DNA from: Spirochaeta sp.
GTDB lineage: Bacteria > Spirochaetota > Spirochaetia > Sphaerochaetales > Sphaerochaetaceae
Assembly (NCBI GenBank): GCA_020054965.1
Contig: JAIMZO010000132.1
Coordinates: 1-5,080 of the forward strand
Length of the DNA stretch: 5,080 nt
Reading direction: 5' to 3'
In this document: positions 1 through 5,080 of the stretch, in pieces
How positions within the stretch are numbered: position 1 is the stretch's first letter
Layout: the number at the start of each line of letters is the position of its first letter
The notes under the pieces: model-generated
Told to the model about the DNA's origin: nothing
The model's input: only the letters and a program-made list of their open reading frames with translations
The model's database searches: none
Program-made: the position numbers and the translations under genes

Positions 1-441
1 AATACCGTGATCATCATGACCAGCAACCTGGGGAGCCAGCAGCTACTTGCTGCAGAGACGCATGAGGATGGTGCACGTGTGGTTGGTGAGATAATCCACC
101 AGTCCTTCAAACCGGAGTTTATCAACCGTTTGGATGAGATCATCATCTTTGAACGGTTGGGAGAGGAGCAGATCCGTAAGATCGTAGTTTTGCAGCTAGA
201 ACAGCTTCGTTCACGATTGCAGAAACGTGGTTTCTTCCTGACCTGGGAGGATGATGTGCTCTCATTGCTTTACAAGGAAGGGTATGATCCCGTCTTTGGG
301 GCTCGTCCAATCCGCCGTGCTGTTCAGCGACTTGTGGAGAACCCCTTGTCGGTACAGTTGCTCTCTGGTGATTTCGGTCCTGGGTCGAAGATCTTGCTTA
401 CTCTAGAGGGGGAAGAGGTGGTTGCCCGTAAGATTGGCTAG
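1..441 (+). CDS. clpB: ATP-dependent chaperone ClpB, C-terminal part (5' end outside window)
   Basis: ClpB is a cytoplasmic hexameric AAA+ disaggregase that threads aggregated proteins through its pore, working with DnaK. Only the last 146 residues are present, open from the first base of the window, so the start lies upstream. They cover the end of the second AAA+ module. The sensor-1 segment IIMTSNLGS is at about residues 4-12. The arginine-finger segment FINRLDE follows, with Arg43 as the likely finger. The sensor-2 motif GARPIRR is at 100-106, in the small C-terminal domain. The stretch between, with LQLEQLRSRLQKRG, is typical of ClpB rather than ClpA or ClpX. The gene ends with TAG, and its last 44 bp overlap the end of the nucleotidyltransferase gene on the other strand. 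No terminator is visible after the stop. ClpC is the main alternative, but the LQLEQLRSRLQKRG segment argues against it. Confidence 0.93.
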   Translation, partial: NTVIIMTSNLGSQQLLAAETHEDGARVVGEIIHQSFKPEFINRLDEIIIFERLGEEQIRKIVVLQLEQLRSRLQKRGFFLTWEDDVLSLLYKEGYDPVFGARPIRRAVQRLVENPLSVQLLSGDFGPGSKILLTLEGEEVVARKIG

Positions 442-1003
442 ACTCCACCAGGTGGCGGTATGCCTCGAGCGTGTCGATGTCGGTCACATATGCTTCATCG
501 GCAACCTCGATTGCCTGGACATGGTACTTCTTCAGCAACCCGCGCATGGTAAAAGAGCTTTTTTGTGACCTGATAATTGCAAGGAAACTTGCCTCCAGCA
601 GAACCGGATGCCCGAGTTTTCCTTTGTATGAGGGTCTGGAGACAGGGGCGGTAGTCTGTTCAATCAGATAAAGGTAGTGCTTGCTCTCGATGAGTGGCAT
701 ATCGGCAAGCGATATGAAAAATGATGAATCATGACCAAGGTATGAGGCTCCACAGATAGTGGAGCTTCCTTGTCCTTTGCGGTAATGTTCATTGTAAACA
801 ATCTGTAGCTGGGGGCAGGCGAGATGCGCAACTGCCTGTTTCACTTGATCTGCCATGAATCCTGTGACAAGTACAGTCCTGAGTCCTGCCATCAAAGATT
901 GTTCAACTGCATGTGCAACTATGGTGGTACCCTTGTAGGGCAACAGAAGTTTTTTTCCTTTGCTTCGCATCCCGAGGCCTGCGGCCAGAATAAGATTCTG
1001 CAT
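398..1003 (-). CDS. MocA/MobA-like nucleotidyltransferase (probable molybdenum cofactor cytidylyltransferase)
   Basis: A complete 201-residue protein of the NTP_transf_3 fold. The N-terminus LILAAGLGMRSKGKKLLLP (residues 4-22) is the nucleotide-binding loop of this family, with Lys17/Lys18 as the expected phosphate-binding lysines. NEHYRKGQGSS (71-81) and LADMP (99-103, with Asp101 as the likely metal ligand) follow. GHPV at 131-134 and the closing DIDT at 175-178 are typical of MocA, which joins CTP to molybdopterin for xanthine dehydrogenase-type enzymes. No xdh or coxL-type gene is in the window to confirm this, so the substrate is inferred. Other members of the fold act on different substrates. 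The loop reads RSKGKK where many homologues have RMGxxK. The ATG is preceded by AAGGAT at a spacing of 6 nt. The 3' end, after the conserved domain, overlaps clpB by 44 bp, and the 5' end is divergent from the DUF554 gene. Confidence 0.88.
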   Translation of the reverse strand: MQNLILAAGLGMRSKGKKLLLPYKGTTIVAHAVEQSLMAGLRTVLVTGFMADQVKQAVAHLACPQLQIVYNEHYRKGQGSSTICGASYLGHDSSFFISLADMPLIESKHYLYLIEQTTAPVSRPSYKGKLGHPVLLEASFLAIIRSQKSSFTMRGLLKKYHVQAIEVADEAYVTDIDTLEAYRHLVESSQSYGQPPLPPLE

Positions 1004-1012
1004 GATTCATCC

Positions 1013-1041
1013 TTGAGAGAGTTTCGTAATCGTATTATACT
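1013..1041 (+). promoter_or_regulatory. Promoter for the DUF554 gene
   Basis: TTGAGA (1013-1018) and TATACT (1036-1041) are separated by exactly 17 bp, each a 5 of 6 match to the sigma-70 consensus. The predicted start is at about 1048, only some 4 nt before the ATG at 1052. This would make the transcript close to leaderless and agrees with the lack of a Shine-Dalgarno sequence. The -35 lies over the ribosome binding site of the nucleotidyltransferase gene on the opposite strand. Confidence 0.6.
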
Positions 1042-1062
1042 CCAAGCCATTATGATTGCCAC
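1034..1062 (-). promoter_or_regulatory. Promoter for the nucleotidyltransferase gene
   Basis: On the minus strand a perfect TATAAT (1039-1034) lies 17 bp from GTGGCA (1062-1057), a 4 of 6 match to TTGACA. The predicted transcript starts near 1027, giving a leader of about 24 nt that contains the AAGGAT ribosome binding site. The -35 lies inside the first codons of the divergent DUF554 gene. The -10 overlaps the -10 of that gene's own promoter. Confidence 0.6.
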
Positions 1063-1780
1063 CTACTTTAATGCCTTGATGGTTGTTCTTGGCTCCTTTA
1101 TTGGATTATTTCTGAAACACCGGCTGAAAGCCTCTTATCAGGAAGTGGTTTTTACCTCATCTGGACTGATTACCTTGGTCATTGGGTTTTCCATGGCAAT
1201 GCAGACAGGTTCCTATTTGATCTTGCTCTTCTCTGTGGTCATTGGTGGCTTCATGGGATATGCCCTCAAGATCGAGGACGGTGTAATGTCCTTCGGGTCA
1301 TGGATGGAAAGGCGGCTCAGCAGAGGCCGGGGTAGCGCAGAGAGTGCGCACAACTTTGCCCTGGGATTCCTTAACGCCTCCCTGCTGTTCTGCAGCGGAG
1401 CCATGACAGTCGTGGGGGCAATCCAGGCAGGCACTGTTGCTGACTATCAGTTGATTCTGGTGAAATCCGTCATGGATGGATGCATGGCAATCATATTCAC
1501 TGCTGCCTATGGTATAGGTGTCATGGCGAGTGCCCTCTTCATCCTGCTGTATCAAGGCTTTTTTACGTTGGCAGGGGGGTGGATAGCCCCAATACTTGGG
1601 GATGCAGGCATCAATGAGCTGGCATCAGTTGGTGGTGTATTGTTGATGATGATTGGTTTTGGTCTGCTGGATATCAGAAAAACCAAGACTGGTAATTTTC
1701 TGCCTGCGATGGTTATCGCACCTCTGCTTGCTCTGCTTGCTCCAACGTTTAAGAGCCTTTTTTCGGGCTTTGGTTTGTAG
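1052..1780 (+). CDS. DUF554 family membrane protein (YqgA/YdfK-like)
   Basis: A 242-residue polytopic membrane protein of the DUF554 family, whose biochemical role is not firmly known. Hydrophobic stretches that may cross the membrane lie at about 4-22, 33-50, 55-72, 102-124, 143-158, 159-178, 190-208 and 215-232. A short charged segment at 84-97 (WMERRLSRGRG) is probably cytoplasmic. The family signature is plain: SGAMTVVGAIQAG (115-127), KSVMDG (138-143) and NFLPA (215-219). I chose the ATG at 1052 because MIATYFNALMVVLGSFIG matches the usual N-terminus of the family, although the frame stays open upstream. Residues upstream of 1052 do not look like this family and lie antisense to the nucleotidyltransferase gene. 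There is no Shine-Dalgarno sequence before this ATG, and a promoter ends 10 bp upstream, so translation may be leaderless. The stop lies inside the end of the opposing HTH gene. Confidence 0.9.
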   Translation: MIATYFNALMVVLGSFIGLFLKHRLKASYQEVVFTSSGLITLVIGFSMAMQTGSYLILLFSVVIGGFMGYALKIEDGVMSFGSWMERRLSRGRGSAESAHNFALGFLNASLLFCSGAMTVVGAIQAGTVADYQLILVKSVMDGCMAIIFTAAYGIGVMASALFILLYQGFFTLAGGWIAPILGDAGINELASVGGVLLMMIGFGLLDIRKTKTGNFLPAMVIAPLLALLAPTFKSLFSGFGL

Positions 1781-2114
1781 GAGTGTTGTTCTTGAAGTAG
1801 TACAGAAGAGACTGGATGACCTCCAGTTGTTGATGGTCAAGTTCTTCTATCTGGGCTATGACAAGCTTTTTGTATTGGGTGATATTCTCGGCAGCTTCTT
1901 CGCTCGCCATTGATTCCCAGTTGTTCCCATTCTCCAGCCACTCGAGACTCACTCCAGTGAGTTCGGTTATTTTCATTGCAACATGCAATGGGGGACGTCT
2001 GTCGGTATGGATCCAGCTGGAGAGGGTACTGCGTTTGACGTCGAGCATGGTGGAAAGTTCCACCACCGTAGGTGAATTAAGAAGAAGAATGACTCTGTCC
2101 CAGAATGTTTGCAT
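1749..2114 (-). CDS. Small HTH transcriptional regulator (XRE / phage CI repressor-like DNA-binding domain)
   Basis: A 121-residue protein with one N-terminal DNA-binding domain and a helical tail. FWDRV (4-8) starts helix 1, VVELSTMLDV (17-26) is the first helix of the HTH, and KRSTLSSWIHTDRR (27-40) is the recognition helix and its end. GVSLEWLENG (54-63) is the typical close of this domain. The fold resembles the N-terminal part of CI repressors, but there is no LexA-like peptidase domain. Residues 70-107 are charged and helical (QIEELDHQQLEVIQSLL), probably for dimerisation. The C-terminus is short and basic. The start fits the family's usual M-x-x-FW beginning, yet no Shine-Dalgarno sequence precedes it. 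The -10 box lies 6 bp upstream, implying leaderless translation. A palindrome over the start and -10 suggests autoregulation. Its last 32 bp overlap the DUF554 gene. Targets are unknown. Confidence 0.85.
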   Translation of the reverse strand: MQTFWDRVILLLNSPTVVELSTMLDVKRSTLSSWIHTDRRPPLHVAMKITELTGVSLEWLENGNNWESMASEEAAENITQYKKLVIAQIEELDHQQLEVIQSLLYYFKNNTPTNQSPKKGS

Positions 2115-2129
2115 GCTATGAATATAGCA
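2114..2129 (+). repeat. Palindrome TGCTAT-GAAT-ATAGCA, candidate operator
   Basis: A perfect 6-4-6 inverted repeat covers the first base of the HTH gene and its -10 box. An HTH protein bound as a dimer here would block its own promoter, as is common for this class of regulator. Binding by this protein is an inference; only the symmetry and position are seen. Confidence 0.5.
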
Positions 2130-2150
2130 AGAAAATTGAGGTAATGACGA
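2121..2150 (-). promoter_or_regulatory. Promoter of the HTH regulator gene
   Basis: On the minus strand an extended -10, TGC then TATATT (2126-2121), lies 18 bp from a weak -35, TCGTCA (2150-2145; 4 of 6). The predicted first base is about 2114, the A of the start codon. Both elements overlap inverted repeats. The -10 is a good match. The -35 is uncertain because the surrounding DNA is very AT-rich and offers other possible elements. Confidence 0.45.
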
Positions 2151-2161
2151 TATTAGGTCAT
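2144..2161 (+). repeat. Inverted repeat ATGAC-N8-GTCAT, possible second operator
   Basis: Two perfect 5-bp arms (2144-2148 and 2157-2161) are separated by 8 bp, and the left arm overlaps the putative -35 of the HTH gene. The arms differ in sequence from the 2114-2129 palindrome, so they need not bind the same protein. Five-base arms in AT-rich DNA could also arise by chance. Confidence 0.3.
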
Positions 2162-2240
2162 ATTTTTATAGAAATAAATAATACAAATTTATAACTATAT
2201 ATAAAGTAATCAGTAAAAATATGAGAGAAATGACAAAAAA
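2151..2240. other. Very AT-rich intergenic stretch
   Basis: By hand count 14 of 90 bases are G or C (about 16%), far below the flanking genes. It contains A- and T-runs and ATATATA at about 2196-2202. No coding region or RNA gene is apparent. It lies between the end of glgP and the promoter of the HTH gene, and could act as an upstream activating or curved region for that promoter. Confidence 0.6.
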
Positions 2241-2270
2241 TCATCATCCATGGGGAAACGGATGATGATT
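2235..2270 (-). terminator. Intrinsic terminator of glgP
   Basis: Arms at 2239-2249 (AATCATCATCC) and 2260-2270 (GGATGATGATT) form a perfect 11-bp stem with a 10-nt loop. On the minus strand the stem runs into six T residues (complement of 2235-2240). It lies 19 bp after the glgP stop and should separate glgP from the HTH gene downstream. The stem is AT-rich for a terminator but long and without mismatches. Confidence 0.8.
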
Positions 2271-2289
2271 CATTATCATTTGGCGGGTG

Positions 2290-4803
2290 CTATCCTCGTT
2301 TAACTGCATCCTGGAGAGCCGTATCTTCGCTGAGATCCTTTTCAACAGGACATGCATCAATGTTCCAGATATCCTTTGCATATTGTGCAATGGTTCTGTC
2401 GCTGGAGAATTTTCCACTTGAGGCAATATTCAACACTGCAATCCTGTTCCAAGCGTTCCTGTCTCCCTTGTACAGTTCCCTTGCCTTACGATGTGCCTCG
2501 CTGTACATCCGAAGGTCTGCAAAGTGGTAATATCTGTCGCCTTCCTCAAACAGGCTTCTGCGTAGTGGTTCAAAGATATTCGGTTCATTGATGTTGAAGT
2601 AGCCACTGAAGAGCAAATCAATTGCATCCTTCACCTCCTTGTCAGCCATCACCAATGTGAATGGATCGTATGAGAGGCTCAATTTCTGGATTTCCTCTTC
2701 TGTGTTGCCGAAGATGAACATGTTCTCTTCACCAACTTCTTGGGCGATCTCAATATTCGCACCATCCATGGTTCCTATGGTCAAAGCACCATTACACATG
2801 AATTTCATGTTCCCTGTTCCAGAGGCCTCAGTTCCAGCTGTTGATATCTGTTCTGAGAGGTTTGTGGCCGGTATGATGGCCTCTGCCATCGAGACCCGGT
2901 AGTTTGGCATGAAGTGAATGGCGAGGCGGTCATTGGTTGCCGGATCCTCATTGATCACCTTTGCGATATTGTTTATCAGCTTTATGATCAATTTCGCATT
3001 GACATATCCCGGGGCTGCTTTTCCTCCAAAGAGGAAGGACGTGGGTTCCATATCTTTTGTGGCAGCTCCTCCCATCTTCAGGTCATTGTACATGAGCAGT
3101 ATGTTCAAGGCATTGAGCAACTGTCTCTTGTATTCATGGATTCTCTTTACCTGGACATCAAAGAACGTGTTTGGATTGATGATCATGTTGCTGTCTTTCT
3201 GCAGGAAGGCAGCTGCATGAATCTTGTTCTCCTGTTTGATTGCTGCAAAATCAGTGAGGAAGTTCTTGTCTTCAGCAAACGGTTTGAGTTTCCCAATCTG
3301 GCTATAGTCGGTGATCCAGCCATCGCCGATGGCACTGTTAATCAATGCTGCAAGCTTGGGGTTTGAAGCGAGCAACCATCGGCGTTGGGTAATGCCATTC
3401 GTCTTGTTGTTGAAACGGTCCTTGAAGATAAGATTGAACTGCGGGAACATGGACTTCTTCAGCAACTGTGAGTGCAATTCGGCAACCCCATTGGTGCTGT
3501 GGCTTCCAATGATTGCCAGGTGTGCCATACGAACCTGTTTTGGGTTTGTCTCTTCGATGATGCTTATCTTGCTGAGCATTTGCGGTTGAAGAGGGAAGTA
3601 GGAGACGGCCTGTTGCAGGAATCGGTGATTGATCTCGAAGATGATCTGCATATGACGGGGAAGTATCTTCTGCAACATGGGCAGAGACCATTTCTCAAGT
3701 GCTTCCGGCATCAAGGTATGGTTGGTGTACCCCATAGTCTTCACGGTAATCTCCCATGCTTTATCCCAATCGAGATCCTCCTCATCAACAAGAAGACGCA
3801 TCAATTCAGGCACAGCCAGGGATGGGTGTGTGTCATTAAGCTGGATTGCTGCATAGTCTGGGAGTACTCCCCAGTTGTTCTCTTTCCGTTTGAAACGGTT
3901 GATGATGTCTGCGAGGGAGCAGGCTACAAAAAAGTACTGTTGTTTGAGTCTCAGCTCCTTGCCCATGTATAGAGTGTCATTGGGGTAGAGTACTTGGCTC
4001 AGGTTTTCTGCACTGATTTTGGAGCGGACTGCCTCGGTGTAATCGCCGTCATTGAATTCATGGAAATTGAACTCTTCCGGGCTTTTTGCAGACCAGAGAC
4101 GGAGTGTGTTCACCGTTTTGCACCCATAACCGATGATCGGTGTATCGTAGGCAACGCCGTTGACCACATCCGAGCCACTCCACTTGAAACGATCGCGTCC
4201 ATGTTCCCTGATCACCTGGACTTCTCCGCCGAATTGGACAGGGTACACTACATCAGGTCTGTGTATTTCCCAAGGATTGCCATCACGCAGCCAGTTATCC
4301 GGTTGTTCTACTTGCCATCCATTCTTTATCTGTTGGCGAAAAATTCCATAATTGTAACGAATTCCATAGCCATACGCGGGAATCTCAAGAGTAGCAAGAG
4401 AGTCTAGGAAACAAGCGGCAAGTCGGCCGAGTCCCCCATTCCCTAACCCGGCATCCGGTTCCACTTCGCTAAGTTCCTCATAGGTATACCCCAGTGAGGA
4501 GAGGGCTTCCATCACTTCATTCTCGATGCCGATATTGATGATGTTGTTCGTCATCGCTCTTCCCATGAGAAATTCCAGAGAGAGGTAATAAACCCGTTTC
4601 GCCCCGTTTGCACGTTGGGTTTTTCGACTCTGGTTCCACTGATGGATGATTCTGTCCCGAACTGAGAGCGCAAGGGCTGTATAGCGCCCTTCTTTGGTAG
4701 TATGATAAATACCTGCATCCTGACTGTACTTGAGATGTTCAGCAAAGTCTTGGGCAATGTCTTTGGCACTGTGACCGTACTTGGTTTTTTGTTGATCCTG
4801 CAT
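2290..4803 (-). CDS. glgP: Glycogen/alpha-glucan phosphorylase
   Basis: A complete 837-residue GT35 phosphorylase, close to the usual 800-850 of the family. It cleaves terminal alpha-1,4 glucose units from glycogen or maltodextrin with phosphate, giving glucose 1-phosphate in the cytoplasm. YYLSLEFLMGR is at 72-82 and DAGLGNGGLGRLAACFLDS at 117-135. NDTHPSLAVPELMR begins at 323, NKTNGITQRRW at 466, and KRIHEYKR at 553-560. EASGTGNMKF contains Lys667, which should carry pyridoxal phosphate. By alignment with the rabbit enzyme, Lys553, Arg554 and Lys559 match its phosphate-site residues. No key motif is missing. I chose the ATG at 4803 because AAGGAG lies 5 nt upstream. An in-frame ATG at 4878 would add 25 residues but has no such site and lies upstream of the promoter. 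The sequence alone does not separate glycogen from maltodextrin as main substrate. No other glycogen gene is adjacent. Confidence 0.96.
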   Translation of the reverse strand: MQDQQKTKYGHSAKDIAQDFAEHLKYSQDAGIYHTTKEGRYTALALSVRDRIIHQWNQSRKTQRANGAKRVYYLSLEFLMGRAMTNNIINIGIENEVMEALSSLGYTYEELSEVEPDAGLGNGGLGRLAACFLDSLATLEIPAYGYGIRYNYGIFRQQIKNGWQVEQPDNWLRDGNPWEIHRPDVVYPVQFGGEVQVIREHGRDRFKWSGSDVVNGVAYDTPIIGYGCKTVNTLRLWSAKSPEEFNFHEFNDGDYTEAVRSKISAENLSQVLYPNDTLYMGKELRLKQQYFFVACSLADIINRFKRKENNWGVLPDYAAIQLNDTHPSLAVPELMRLLVDEEDLDWDKAWEITVKTMGYTNHTLMPEALEKWSLPMLQKILPRHMQIIFEINHRFLQQAVSYFPLQPQMLSKISIIEETNPKQVRMAHLAIIGSHSTNGVAELHSQLLKKSMFPQFNLIFKDRFNNKTNGITQRRWLLASNPKLAALINSAIGDGWITDYSQIGKLKPFAEDKNFLTDFAAIKQENKIHAAAFLQKDSNMIINPNTFFDVQVKRIHEYKRQLLNALNILLMYNDLKMGGAATKDMEPTSFLFGGKAAPGYVNAKLIIKLINNIAKVINEDPATNDRLAIHFMPNYRVSMAEAIIPATNLSEQISTAGTEASGTGNMKFMCNGALTIGTMDGANIEIAQEVGEENMFIFGNTEEEIQKLSLSYDPFTLVMADKEVKDAIDLLFSGYFNINEPNIFEPLRRSLFEEGDRYYHFADLRMYSEAHRKARELYKGDRNAWNRIAVLNIASSGKFSSDRTIAQYAKDIWNIDACPVEKDLSEDTALQDAVKRG

Positions 4804-4808
4804 AGGAA

Positions 4809-4814
4809 CTCCTT
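4809..4814 (-). promoter_or_regulatory. Ribosome binding site of glgP
   Basis: AAGGAG on the minus strand, 5 nt before the ATG whose A is at 4803. It settles the choice of this start over the in-frame ATG at 4878. Confidence 0.85.
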
Positions 4815-4840
4815 GTGTTTCGTACAAATAGCACACCCCC

Positions 4841-4869
4841 ACTATATAAGATTGGCGTTTTCTGGGCAA
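4841..4869 (-). promoter_or_regulatory. Promoter of glgP
   Basis: On the minus strand TTGCCC (4869-4864) and TATAGT (4846-4841) are 17 bp apart, matching the sigma-70 consensus at 4 and 5 of 6 positions. Transcription would start near 4834, leaving a leader of about 30 nt that holds the AAGGAG site. The first transcribed region is G-rich. No operator or cre-like site is obvious here. Confidence 0.6.
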
Positions 4870-4905
4870 CAGGCCCAACTTTTTCTTCTTTCTTGAACAG
4901 GTATA

Positions 4906-4934
4906 TTGACAAAAGACCTGCTCTTTGGTAAGTT
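4906..4934 (+). promoter_or_regulatory. Promoter of the tRNA-Thr gene
   Basis: A perfect TTGACA (4906-4911) is followed after 17 bp by TAAGTT (4929-4934). That -10 is a poor hexamer but is preceded by TGG, an extended -10 element. Transcription would start near 4941, about 49 nt before the mature tRNA. It fires away from the glgP promoter, 36 bp distant. Confidence 0.6.
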
Positions 4935-4946
4935 AGCTTCTGCATG

Positions 4947-4980
4947 TTGCAGGTTGGTATGCTCGTGGATTTGCCTGCAA
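4947..4980 (+). repeat. Inverted repeat in the tRNA-Thr leader
   Basis: TTGCAGG (4947-4953) and CCTGCAA (4974-4980) are perfect 7-bp complements with a 20-nt loop, ending 9 nt before the tRNA. In the primary transcript they could form a leader hairpin next to the RNase P cut site. There is no T-run after it, so it is not a terminator. A role in processing is inferred. Confidence 0.4.
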
Positions 4981-4989
4981 GTGACCGAC

Positions 4990-5062
4990 GCCCTTGTAGC
5001 TCAGTCGGTAGAGCACCACCATGGTAAGGTGGGGGTCAACGGTTCAAATCCGTTCGAGGGCT
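4990..5062 (+). tRNA. tRNA-Thr (anticodon GGT)
   Basis: The full cloverleaf folds by eye. The acceptor stem is GCCCTTG (4990-4996) with CGAGGGC (5055-5061), including one G-T pair. The D stem is GCTC/GAGC (4999-5002, 5011-5014). The anticodon stem is CCACC/GGTGG (5016-5020, 5028-5032). The T stem is AACGG/CCGTT (5038-5042, 5050-5054) with loop TTCAAAT. The loop ATGGTAA places GGT at 5023-5025, which reads the threonine codons ACC and ACT. The discriminator base is T5062. CCA is not encoded, so it must be added after transcription. A run of seven T (5064-5070) begins 2 nt after the tRNA and may end transcription, although no separate hairpin precedes it. Confidence 0.96.
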
Positions 5063-5080
5063 CTTTTTTTATCCCCTTCC

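Noticed and set aside
444..455. CCACC-A-GGTGG just after the clpB stop as a terminator
   Set aside because: The arms leave almost no loop, there is no T-run, and it lies in the nucleotidyltransferase coding sequence.
824..1051. In-frame upstream extension of the DUF554 protein
   Set aside because: It is antisense to the conserved nucleotidyltransferase coding region, and the translation (many Cys and charged residues) does not fit a DUF554 N-terminus.
1752..1771. Short hairpin within the DUF554/HTH overlap as a bidirectional terminator
   Set aside because: The stem is only 6 bp with one G-T pair, the T-run is in the loop, and neither strand has a proper T-tract after it.
2639..4407. Long plus-strand reading frames of 87-166 codons across glgP
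   Set aside because: They lie antisense to a fully conserved enzyme gene, show no recognisable domains, and are best explained as shadows of its codon use.
4804..4878. N-terminal extension of GlgP from an in-frame ATG at 4878
   Set aside because: It has no ribosome binding site, would start upstream of the promoter, and the added 25 residues do not resemble the family. The ATG at 4803 has AAGGAG at 5 nt.
4898..4920. CAGGT-N13-ACCTG around the -35 of the tRNA promoter as an operator
   Set aside because: Arms of 5 bp with a 13-bp spacer are easily found by chance, and no regulator is implicated.
5063..5070. T-run after the tRNA as a complete intrinsic terminator
   Set aside because: There is no hairpin other than the tRNA itself, and the window ends 10 bp later, so downstream structure cannot be judged.

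Overview
The window looks like ordinary chromosomal sequence from a bacterium of moderate GC content. I see no CRISPR array, insertion sequence, phage module or toxin-antitoxin pair. The small CI-repressor-like HTH protein and the general style of the proteins suggest a spirochaete, perhaps Sphaerochaeta or a relative. That is a judgement from protein flavour only and has not been checked by any search.

Layout from left to right. The 3' end of a ClpB-type disaggregase gene runs + strand (1-441). A MocA/MobA-like nucleotidyltransferase follows on the - strand (398-1003) and overlaps clpB tail to tail by 44 bp. A 48-bp gap (1004-1051) carries two face-to-face promoters whose -10 boxes overlap on opposite strands. 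The right-hand promoter drives a DUF554 polytopic membrane protein (+, 1052-1780). That gene overlaps, again tail to tail (32 bp), a 121-residue HTH regulator (-, 1749-2114). Upstream of the regulator is a stretch of about 16% GC with two inverted repeats that look like operators. Next come a clear intrinsic terminator (2235-2270) and a complete glycogen phosphorylase gene, glgP (-, 2290-4803), with a good Shine-Dalgarno site and promoter. The window closes with a divergent tRNA-Thr(GGT) gene (+, 4990-5062) that has its own strong promoter.

The genes do not form one pathway. ClpB is protein quality control, the nucleotidyltransferase is probably molybdenum cofactor maturation, DUF554 has no firmly known function, GlgP is glycogen breakdown, and the tRNA is housekeeping. 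The interest lies in the compact arrangement: two convergent gene pairs with overlapping coding ends, one divergent pair sharing an overlapping promoter core, and two genes (DUF554 and the HTH regulator) that lack a Shine-Dalgarno site and whose predicted transcripts start at or within a few bases of the start codon. I did not find a convincing undescribed multi-gene system.
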